DNA of 64,000 nucleotides from Arcuatula senhousia (taxonomy: Eukaryota; Mollusca; Bivalvia; Mytilida; Mytilidae): positions 7,185,001 through 7,249,000 of the forward strand of contig OZ020309.1 of NCBI GenBank assembly GCA_963971305.1, given 5' to 3'. Positions 1-12,300 of the stretch are shown here, piece after piece; position 1 is the first letter of the stretch; each line of letters opens with the position of its first letter. Made by a program: the position numbers and the translations under genes. The notes under the pieces are model-generated. The model did not search any database, was not told the origin of the DNA, and saw nothing but the letters and a program-made list of their open reading frames with translations.

Positions 1-389
1 TTCATTTTAGTGTTGTTGTTGTTTTTGAAGCAATACTATTTTATTGTTATCCCCGTTTCTCCATTATTTTTTAACAAAGAACTTCTGAACTTCTTAAGTT
101 AAGATATATTTGTTTTTGCCTATTCAATCTGATAAATTATATGTAAAGTATATGGGTCTAAAAAGGACAGAAAACTATTCTTAAACTGTCGAAGACCAAG
201 CTGGATCTTAATTTAGATGCAAAGTTATTAAAGAAAAAATTATTAAAACAAGGTATAAAATAAACAAAGCAGGTTAAAAAGATTGACACCATCCAACAAT
301 TAAACACTTTCAAAAATATTACATGTACTTTACTTGCATGTAAATATCATAACTATTTATTTATTAATTAATGAATGCCTCTTTAACAG
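1..389 (+). other. TOPBP1 intron (left edge)
   Basis: AT-rich DNA upstream of the first recognised TOPBP1 exon, ending in the acceptor ctttaacag. It is presumably intron sequence; earlier exons must lie left of the window. No repeat or coding segment was recognised. Confidence 0.6.
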
Positions 390-3300
390 GTAGTGGGAAC
401 ATTTCTGGGGAGCTGTCCTCTAGTACAGAGAAAATCAACTCATCACGACAAAACAGATGGAGTTTACAAGGTAATTGAAATTATATCAAGTATTTTTACT
501 TACTTGATGAAACAGATTTTATTATGCCCCACGCAACAAGTTGCGATGGGTATAATGTTTTTCACTGGTCCGTCAGTCCGTCTGTCCATCTGTCTGTGAT
601 CAAAGTTTGTGAACACAACTCCTCTTAAACTACTGAATAGAATTTAACGGAACTTGGTATGCAAAAAGTATAACATATATAGCAATGTATGATATCACAA
701 ATTTTTATTTCACAAAAATTTACAAGCTCAAGCTTAATTTTTATAGTCCAATAGCAGAACCTGTGGGGTATGTGAGCGTGCTCACTTAGGTTCTGTCATT
801 TGTCATAAAACATAGATTAAATGGATTGGAACAACTAAAACAGATTTGCTCATGAATTCCTCTACACAAAGGATTTTTTAAAGTTATTAGAATAGAATGC
901 ATCAAAAATAAATTAATAAGAAATTTTAAAAATTTGTACACGTCTACAAGGGAGAGGGTTGGAAATGGTACTATGTATACAAGACCCCACCCCTTTACAA
1001 AAATATAAAAAAAGAAACAAAAAGGACCCCTTAAATTCAAACACAAGAAAACAGAACTAAACAACATAAAAAGGACAAATAAAATCAACATCTGAATTTA
1101 TTTAGACAAGATGCCATATGGTGTGACGTGATAATTTCTATCTATTGTTGTATAAAAAAGTCCATATACTTGTACATTTGTGTATATATCTTATTGTAGA
1201 TGAGAAGCCTGAAAAGAAAACCCCTACAAGTTCAGGTAAAATTTGAAATGATCATTGATAGATTGAATTTACAAGTCTAGGTTGGATGAACATTGCTGTT
1301 TCCCACTGTAAAATTGAAGCTTTTATGCCCCATCTACAAAAGTAGGGGGCATATATTGTTCGGGTCCATTCGTCCATATGTCCCAAATGTTGCTAGATGT
1401 TGCATTGAGTCTTTTCGACATATTCTTGGTTTTTGACAATTTAAGTCTTAGTACTTTTCTTCCATTAAAGTCTGTAAGGAAAAAGGTAATGATTTCAGAT
1501 AAGATTTTCTACTAAAAAACTTTTGACTATAAAAATCTGTTCTAATTCATCACACTGCAATCTGTATGAATTAAGCAGGTCTCACTTTTATTCTGTGTGC
1601 CAGCAGGATATTGCCTGAGAGCATTGGTTCATACTTTTACTTGTATTTTTTTCAATTATAGATAAATCTGTAGAGAACAATTCACATCCCGAGCCATCAC
1701 AAAGTGTTCAGGTCACATGGGATGACCATACAGGAAGGTAATGCTGTAATCTCAGTATATTTTATGTTGGACCATGTGAGCTATTGCCATCACTTTGTGT
1801 CCGTCATCATCAGTGGTTTGTTGTTATCAATTTTGTCTTTAAAGTATGAATGTATCATTAAATCAATGATTTTTTTAGGGTGCTAATTTCAGTGATTTGT
1901 AGCAATATTGGAAAATCACAAAAATAAATTTTTGTTCTGCTATTCAATTGATAAGATTAAAAATTTTGTAAAAATAAACATTGTTAAAAATGTATGTTAT
2001 ACTGATTCAATGTTAAGTCACCAAATTTTAAGCCAAATATTTTTTATGGTACATGTATATCATATCCACGTTGTAAAAGCAACTTGGTATAAGAAAAAAA
2101 AAACTTTATATGTTATTGAATAATAGACGATATTGAGATGTGGAATAAGTGTACGCGACACAACAAACATAAACAAACAGCAATTCAAAAAATCACAACG
2201 GAAAACAGTAATTGTCAAGATAACAGACAATCAAACAATGTAGCAAAAAAAAAAAATAGAAGTTAAAATATTACCTCTGTGTTGTCACAATTTCAAATCA
2301 TTATAAAATGGACATTGCAAAGCTAGTTAAAACATGGGATATTTTTCTTAAAAATCCACTTACAACATGAATTTCACCTTCATGCAGGTTGGAACAAGAG
2401 AAACTTGCTCACAAGTTAGAACGAGCCTGTAGTCCTACACAGGATGTGGCAGAATTTTTAGACGGAGAGTTCTCGTCAGAAGATGAAGATGTAGATTATG
2501 ACCAGTTAGAGAACCCTCAGCCAGAACTCCCACAGGTAAAATAGTTAGAGTAGTATAATGATAAACTAAAAAGCTAGAACTATACTCTGTGTTATGTGGA
2601 AGAGTATTTAAATGGGGAGTTTTCTTCTGAAGCTGTAGATTATGATCATTTAAAAAAACCTCAACCAGAACTCCCACAGGTAAAATTTTTATGTATTATC
2701 CTGTTGTGAGTGCAGGCACAGTATTTTTTAGTATGCATGGTAAGTTATAATGATATATATTTTATTTGAGCCTCTTTGAAATAATATTCTGGATCCAAAA
2801 GTAAGACTTATACTCCCAGCAAGCCAGTTGTATTTCCATGTTTTGTTTTTTTGTATTTGTATACATTTACTGTCCCCTGCCAAAATGGGGAGCAGGAACA
2901 TAGAAAAGCAAGGCGTCTGTTCATGTGTGTATGTGAGTGTGTCAATCACATACTTTCTCACATCCTATTGTTTGTATGCTTCCAATATTTAATGTTCAGC
3001 TTCAGGTAGGGGTCTCATATGGAAGGATGTGTTTTTGGACTGTCACTTATCTACCTCCTGTTAAACAAGTTGACTTAATAACTTTATGGATTAAACCTAG
3101 ATATAACCTTTCACTATTATTTTTAGCAGGAGAAGGTAGAGGAAAGAGTTCCAACACCTGAGGGACCATCATTAGGTAATTTCTTCTGATTTCTTGCATC
3201 ATTAGAATATTTTTTACTTTGTCAAACACATTTTATTTAACTTTGGTCAGTAATAAGAGACTGCACAAGGCTGTTTGAAAATTATTTTCATTTATCCTGC

Positions 3301-6300
3301 AATGAGCTATTTCATTGTACAATGCAGCTATACGGATATTGTTCAATGATATCCGTGCATTAGCGGGATATTACTTTTGTGTTGATAGGATATCACTTCA
3401 ACTGGTCCCACTTCCCAGTATGAGCATTGCTAAGGTATAACATCGGGAACCAGTATTGGCACAGCACATGTTTTGGCACAAACTTTGATGGCTTCACTTG
3501 TTTTTGCCCAAAAATTGCTATTTTTCAGCTTTACAGTTGGCAATTTCGGGTTGCGGGATAAACACGATATACGTACATTGCCAATCATATAACAATTATT
3601 TGTGCTCGCTACGAAACATGATAATAAAGCTTGCTAAAAGCTCGCCATTATCATGTTTCTAAAGCTCGCACAAATAAATGTCATATTTTCTGGCAATGTA
3701 CATATATTGTATATTTATCCAGTTATCACCTAGAAAATTTTCAATAAAAAATTATTTTGACTCAAGTTTAAGCATAACTTTATCTGCAGTTGGTATAAAA
3801 TTTTTAGATAGGTTGTTAAGTTTGAGCAAAGACTATCAGGCAAAAAGAATAAATAAATGCTTTCTTCCAGGGTTGATTGTCCTCTTAGATGCAATATTTT
3901 ACATGTAAAATATAATAATTGTAAAATTCTGTATTTTCTAGCATTCCATAAATCAAACAACAATACAGAAGCAAGAGTTCCCTCCCCTGAGCCAATAGAA
4001 ATACAAGAGGATAGGGAGGAAACTGTGCAGAAACCACCACCTGTGTTCATTATGTCAGGGTTATCCCAAGCTGTAAGTTCAGGGGTCATAAGGTTAAAGG
4101 TCATACAGAAACCATCACCTGTGTTCATTATGTCAGGGTTATCCAAAGCTGTAAGTTCAGGGGTCATAAGGTTAAAGGTCATTCAGAAACCACCAACTGT
4201 GTGTATTATGTAAGGTTTATTCCAAGCTGTAAGTTCAGGGGTCATAAGGTTAAAGGTCATACAGATACAACCACCTGTGTTCATTATACCCCACGCAACG
4301 AAGTTGCGAAGGGTATAATGTTTTTGACTGGTCCGTCCGTCCGTCCGTCCGTCAGTCTGTGATCAAAGTTTGTAATCGCAACTCCTCTTAAACTACTGAA
4401 CACAATTTAACAAAACTTGGTATGCAAGAAGGACACCATATGTAGTTGTGCATATCACCAGGAATTTTTGATCCGCAAATTTTTGTGGGAGTTACGGCCC
4501 TTTTGGACTTAGAAATTTGCATTAAATCAAGATTACAGCTTGTAATCACAACTCCTCTTAAACTACTGAACAGAATTTAACGAAACTTGGTAAGCAAGAA
4601 GTACACCATATGTAGTTGTGCACTTTACCTGGAATTTTTGATTCGCAAATTTTTGTGGGAGTTATGGCCCTTTGGACTTAGAAATTTGCAGAAAATCATG
4701 ATTACAGTTTGTGATAGCAACTCCTCTTAAACTACTTAGCAGAATTTAATGAAACTTAGTATGCAAGAAGTACACAATATGTAGTTGTGCATATAACAAG
4801 GAATTTTTTATCCCCAAATTTTTGTCGGAGTTATGGCCCTTTGGACTAAGAAATTTGACATAACTTTGTTATGATATTCAAATACTTGCACATTCACTTT
4901 TACAATCATTCAATATTTTTGATTCCTGTAGCTTGATACTAATTCCTCAAGGATAACATTGATAGTCCATTAGCGGCACGCGTGGGGTATGTGAGCGTGC
5001 TCACTAAGGTTCTTTCATTATGTCAGGGTTATCTTAAGCTGTAAGTTCAGGGGTCATAAGGTTATAGGTCATTCAGAAACCACCACAGGTGTTCATTATG
5101 TCAGAGTTATCCCAAGCTGTTAGTTCAGGGGTCATAAGGTTAAATGTCATACAGAAACTACCACCTGTTTTCATTAGGTCAGGGTTATCCCAAGCTGTTA
5201 GTTCAGGTGTCAGATGTATTTTTGTCAGTGTTGTCTTAAGCTTAAAGGTACTGTTGCTTCAATAGATTGTTTAAGCTTTTCTATATTTATCTACAGTAAA
5301 ATTAACATGTTTACTTTTGTTTATGTTTAGGAGAAAGACGATTATGGTGCTTTAGTGGAACAGTTAGGAGGGAAGGTTTTAGAATCGATACATTTTGATT
5401 CATCGTGTACACATCTAGTCATAGGTATTGTTACATTAAATGTATGTTGTAAAAAGGGATATTTCTTTGTTGTTAAAATTTTGTGTTTTCTGTTAAAACT
5501 GTGTTTGCCAAATTTAATTTTTTGGGGAAATGTCAATTCTTTTAAAGTCACCGAACACAGAAATAAACTTTTCAGTGGATTATTTTTGTGAATACATGTA
5601 TATCAATTATACGAGATTAATATTTTGTATCATAAAATTTACTTTTTCCATTTACCTTAATAGAAGAAAGTAAAATTGGTGCTTGTTTAAATTTAAAAAT
5701 ACATCTTTTTAACGGGGAAAACACAACCAGCTATTATCACAGAGTACAACATTTAAATTGTTCTAAAAGTATTCATTGAAGGTTCAAAATCACATGTCTT
5801 TTGTTAGGTTCTCCAACCAGAAATGAGAAGTATTTAGCCAGTGTGGCATCGGGAAAGTGGGTACTGCATAAATCTTACTTTGAAGCATGTAGACAAGAGA
5901 AAAGATTTGTTCAGGTTTGTATTAAAGATTTTTGTAATACTGTTAAAGTACTTTAATTTATGGTTTGGGAGCTTGAATAAGATGCATATTTATAGATTTT
6001 CAAATTGGGGTTTTTCAGTAAGTTCATTATATAGATAAATGCAAAATTTCTTTCTTGTTAGGAATTAAGTTTTGTGGTCTTCTTAATATTTGTCCCTTCT
6101 CCAAAAATAAATGTATAATAATTTTACAGTATGAGAAAAGTTTACAAATCAGAAATGACAATTTATAACATCAATAAATAGCAACAAGAACTAATGGTTT
6201 AGCAGGGTCCATGGATTAATATAAATCTGTTTATGCCTCTGCGATGACAAAAATACAAAATACAAAAGTAGTTGTCATTAAAAACATTAAGAGGACATGC

Positions 6301-9300
6301 TGGAAATACAAGTTTTAAGGTAACAGTCCAGTTATTAAGGCAAAATTTAGATATAGAAGGTTGGACCACTTTATGCACTAGAAATTTTTCAACAAAAGTT
6401 TCCTTCCATGAATTTTCCCATTCATTCCCAAAATATTTTGCCCCACTTAAATTGGTAAAATCATCCACTTTCCACGCTGAAAAATTACTGTTTGGTTATA
6501 TTTTAGACTTGTTTGAAGGAAGGAGGTTTTTTTGCAAAATATAATCATATTCTGCCTTAAGGTGCTTGTAACCATGTCTGTACATGTAAATTATATTTCC
6601 CATGCTACTGTTTTTACAGGAGGACTTCTATGAATGGGGAGGGGAGGGAACCAGAAGTTTGCTCAGTAATAGATTATCATCCAATCTGGCAGCAGCAGCT
6701 TATAGATGGAGGGTCAGAGTTCAGAGTGCATTACAGGTATCAAACATTTTATCTAATATTTCATGATTTTATAACTATTTGTATTTAAACTTCTAGAAAA
6801 AAACCTTATATGTTTAGGATATTTTCACACACAGTTACATGTATTATATTATTTTGTGAAAACATTAAATATAATCCCCCAGAAAATTCTTAATGTTAAT
6901 ATTAATGATAATTCAATTATGTTATGTCCGTCCACTTTTGTTTCTTGGTGATAACTGAGATGATTTTGATGTATGAAAAGCCTGTATGTGGAAGGCAATC
7001 AATTTTATGTTAATATTGCCTCCATAACATTTCTAATGTATGTGTTTTACAGTCTGGCAATCATTGTCCCGGTGCTTTTGATGGTTGGAAGGTTATACTG
7101 AGTTGTGACAAAAGTAAAGACGACAACTTTAAACGGCTGTTAGAAGCCGGAGGTGCTACAGTGCTTCCTAATAAGTAAGTTCAGTATGGTGACCAGGAAT
7201 GCTGAATGTCTGGCTGGGGAGTTTAACATTGTGACTAAACCTAGATATAGGTCTGAAGCGATGTTATGCTTAATGATGATGGGTATTTCGAGTCGTGACT
7301 ACAGGGGAATGCCCCTCTGCATCGACAATTAAAGACTTGCTATGTGCCATGGGTTGTCCAGTCCATGACACACCACTGCCAGTGTTAGCTGCTCCATAGT
7401 ATCCTTTGTTGTTGCTGGAACAGTGCCCGTCTTGTACCACGGGGAGGTACTGGTGGGAATTCGCAAGACTAATGCTGAATGGATAAGGCACTGGTTTAAA
7501 TACCATACATTTGATCATTCTATCCTGTGTTAATTTGAGTCCCACATTGTTATTTACAAAAATGTGACTTTCATACCTGTATGTAATTATGTCAGTTACC
7601 TGACCAAGGTTACTGGCTTCCTCAAGGAACTGGTCTTTTCTTCAATTAATTACTGACTGCCCTGTATTGTCCATGTGCATTGCCTTAAACCCTAGCACTC
7701 TCACATTCAGTTCAGTATCTAGGTGTCAAGGAAAGGGGAGGCTACGATGGCTGGTTGAGTAGCTACAATTAGATCTACTTACCAAATAATTTGCTTGTTA
7801 TTTCTTGCAAGTAAAACTGTAAATGTCTTTGATTTGTTTTCAGACCTCCCTTTGAAGAGAACATTACAGCTACGCATGCATTCCTTGATCTTAATAGAAA
7901 GCCTTTAGATCAGGTCAGTATTGTATTAGGCCACACAGAATTAATTACTTGTTCTTCGGATTTTTTCCCAAAAAAAAAAAAAGGAGCGAGCGAGCGATAT
8001 TTTTATTTTAATTTTTTTTTTCAAAATTCTGATTTTATGGAGCGAGAACTTTAGATTGAAGCGAGCGACAAGTTTTTATTTTTTTTCAAAAAATATTTTT
8101 TTATTTACAGTGTTTTTTTTTCAAGCGAGCAACCATTTTTTTGGTTCATTACATAATTTAGGTGTAGTTTTCATAATATAACAGTGAAAAGAATCTGAAA
8201 TATCATTCTCACACCTATATTGTACTGTAAATTCTTGAAATAATAGATCTGAGACATAATTAGAGAAATATTGAGCATGGTATTTGATGGATAGACAGAT
8301 TGATAGACAAAGTGGAAACTATTTGTCAGGAAATTTCAATATGTGATCCTATTACAGTAATTATATGTGGTTTTTTTGCATTTAAATATTGAAGCAGTGT
8401 GGCCAAGAATAATAATAAAATCACTCTCATAAGACTATATATCTGTCGATCTTTATTATAACAAAACTTTTTAGAAAAATCAGTAGCAAAAGCTTCTTTT
8501 AACATGTAAAAAATAATCAAACAATAAAAATATTTCACAACACATGTATAAAACATACCTTCCATTCAATTTCTTAAAAAATCAAGACATGGAATAAAAA
8601 GTGCATATCAGAGTATTCTCTTTATTCACTCTTATATCTGACTAGCTTTTCAACAAAGAAACTATTGTAAACTTGATGTTTTAATATGCATACACATTCA
8701 GTTAAATCTATTACTACAAGACTTATACTATCCTGACCAGTGCTTGATAATTTGCTCTGAATTAAACACGCTGGAGTTGGGTGCTGGAATTTTGATTTAG
8801 TTTCATAGAAATACATGTAATGTGCACATTTAACACATAAAACATTTTGAAAAGCTTTAGCAGGTTGTATTATAGAGGTTGACTTATTTTAGGATGTATT
8901 TTCTCTGAAATTCTACAAATTTGACGGTAGGGTCGTTCCCACTCCCAAATCTTGAGATCCTGTGGTTCATTTGAACATTTGTTCATATATATATATATGC
9001 AACAACGAGGAGTGGAACTTCATATATTTATATGTGATAAAAAATCTTAAGAAATCAAAATTGTCATCATGTTACCTAATTATCGAGCACTGTAGGGTTA
9101 CATGGCATTTTTAGATTTTTTGGTTCACGGACTTCGATTGGCAAACAATGTTCCAGCGAAAACATATTTGAAAATTCCTTTGTGATGATTTTGTCCCTTA
9201 AATGACTGACTAAGAGATACAAACTTGGTTTCAATTTAAAGCTTGGCAAAAATGAGAAATTAACGAAAATGTTGTCAAAATTATCGAACACTGGTCAAGT

Positions 9301-12300
9301 GAGTCTAGTCTTAATTTATCTAGATCAACAGGGTTGTCTACCAGTCAGGGGCATCACCAAAATCAGTTATAAAATTTATAACTTTAATTGGTTATATTTT
9401 ATGCATATTTTAAAGTTTTTGAGTATCTCCCTTGTCAATTTTAGTGAAATAACTGAAATTGGTTATTTTTTCTTGTTCATAGTGAATTTTCTTTAAAGAT
9501 CCACATCAGATGATGTAATAAGTAGAATCAAAAGTTTGATGTAAAAATCTGAAGAGAATGATAAAACAAAACATCTGGATAGGTCACTTTCTGGACTTGG
9601 TTGAGGCAATTGCTTCATAATGAGAATTTACAAATCTATGAATGTGTCATCGGTTGAACACCCAACTGCCGTGTTAGGAACAATAGCTTTACATTTTCCA
9701 ACAACGGAAACCACAACTATAAATAGTTTTGAAGCACTAGCCATAATCTAGAGTCATAATTTTTCACGTTTTCCTTCTGTTTTGTTATTGTTAGGTTAAT
9801 TTACGGCATTCTTTTTACTGTAAATTTCAGCATTTTTCAAACGCGGAGAAGATTTAAAATTTTACTTTTTAGTTTTAAAATCGGAAGCGGGCGGAACCGA
9901 TTTAGATGCGGGCGGAGACAAATTATATTTTTTTCTCGAAAATCAAATATTACAAGCGGGCGGTCCGACGAACAAGTAATTAATTCTGTGTGGCCTTAGT
10001 GATATCATTTAATAAAGGTAATAACAAAATTACAGAACTTGGAGGATCAATCTCAAATGACCTTGAGAAAAAACATACTGTAAAAATTGAAGACCGCAAT
10101 GGTCCTTGTACCTTGGTTACTTGGGAAATATATGAAGAATATAAAGAATTCACAGACTTTTAACATTGAAAATAATAAAAATATAGAGATAAATATTTAG
10201 TAAACAGTAGTTTCATGTAAGACCTAGTATCTGTATCTTTTAAATGCAATATTTCCTAACTACTGAATTGTGTTCTGTGAAACTTTACACTAAGGAAGTA
10301 AGTCAAATAAATGATATCCACACTCTTGAATGTAATTCAGGGGAGATAATCAGACAATTTTTATGCCCAATCTACAAAAAGTACGGGGACATATAGTGCT
10401 CTGGTCCTTTCAACCATCTGTTGCTGCAGAGAAGGGCATTATGTCTTTGGACTTATTACTGTTTGGTTAGAAAATATAGCTGCTATTTTCCATATAAATC
10501 ATTTTAAACATTTTGTTTGTTTGTTTCAGTCTAATCTTCAGACCCTTGTTAACAACAGAATCCTGTGCCTTAAACCAGAGTACATTGCAGCTCACTTAAC
10601 AGATGAACCCCCTCCCAACACTGACGACTTCTGTCCTTCAGAGGTTTATACTGTTCTTTCTATGTAAGTATGGTGTGTTAGGCTTTACATAGCAGCCCAC
10701 TCAACAGATGAACCCCCTCCCAACACTGACGACTTCTGTCCTTCAGAGGTTTATACTGTCCTTTCTATGTAAGTATGGTGTGTTAGGCTTTACATAGCAG
10801 CTCACTTAACAGATGAACCCCCTCCCAACACTGACCACTTCTGTCCTTCAGAAGTTTATACTGTCCTTTCTGTGTAAGTATGGTGTGTTAGGCTTTACAT
10901 AGCAGCCCACCTTACAGATGAACCCCCTCCTAACAGGGACGACTTCTGTCCTTCAGAGGTTTATACTGTCCTTTCTATGTAAGTATGGTGTGTTAGGCTT
11001 TACATAGCAGCCCACTTAACAGATGAACCCCCTCCCAACACAGACGACTTCTGTCCTTCAGAGGTTTATACTGTCCTTTCTATGTAAGTATGGTGTGTTA
11101 GGCTTTACATTGCAGCCCACCTAACAGATGAACCCCCTCCCAACAGTGACGACTTCTGTCCTTCAGAAATTTATACTGTTCTTTCTATGTAAGTATGGTG
11201 TGTTTTGGTTCTGTTCTTCAGAAGTTTATACTGTTCTACATAAGTAAGTGTGCCCCTCACACTCTTGTCATCCCTGCAAACTGGTTTGGGGAATGGGTGA
11301 TAGGAATCATCCTAATTTTCTGTCTGTCAGTCTGTCCTCATTTTGTAAGCACAAAGTCTACTAAACTGCTCGATAGAATGAATGAAATTATGTACATAAA
11401 CATGTGCATGTAGGAATTTTAATGACTCCCAAGATATCATATAAGGGAGGTAATGTGTTTGCTTTTTGAATTGATAATTTAACCATGATAAACTAAAATA
11501 TAAAAATGATTATTCTTGGCTGGATTTCACAAAATAAAAAGCTGAAATGTCAAGCAGTGGGATTATGGTTTTTGTCTCGCCTGCGACGAATAGTCGCAGA
11601 AGGCGAGACATAGGTATTACTTTCCGGCCGCGGCGGTGACAGCGGCGGCAGCAGCGTCGTAAACTTTTTTGTTAGACTTTTGTGGACAATGAATTGCTTG
11701 TAAAGTATAATAGCTAGGCATCTGATATTTGGTATACAGACAGTTCAGGTTATGGTCTACGCAACTGTTACCATGCCATGTGACCCTGACCCCATTTTCA
11801 CGCTCCAGTGACTATGTGAACTTAGGTCTTTTTTCAGGCTGTAAACTTTTTTGTAAGACTTTTGTGGATGATGAATTGCTGGAAAAGTTTATTAGCTAGG
11901 CATCTGATATTTGGTATACAGACAGTTCAGGTTATGGTCTACACAACTGTCACCATGTTTTGTAACCCTGACCCCATTATCACGCTCCAGTGACTCTGTG
12001 AACTTAGGTCTTTTTTCAGGCCGTTAAAAATTTTTGTAAGACTTTTGTGGACGATGAATTGATGGAAAAGTATATTAGCTAGGCATCTGATATTTGGTAT
12101 ACAGACAGTTCACGTTATGGTCTACGCAACTGTCACCATGCCATGTGACCCTGACCCCATTTTCACGCTCCAGTGACTCTGTGAACTTAGGTCATTTTTC
12201 AGGCCATAAACTTTTTTGTAAGACTTTTGTGGACAATGAATTGCTGGAAAAGTATATTAGCTAGGCATCTGATATTAGGTATACAGACAGTTTAGGTTAT

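Noticed and set aside
393..470. Alternative frame [11 protein letters not shown].. for the first TOPBP1 exon
   Set aside because: Only the other frame ([18 protein letters not shown]..) joins in phase to the exons at 1200 and 1662.
3730..4182. 150-codon minus-strand frame over the 78-bp array
   Set aside because: It is the antisense shadow of the repeated TOPBP1 exon end.
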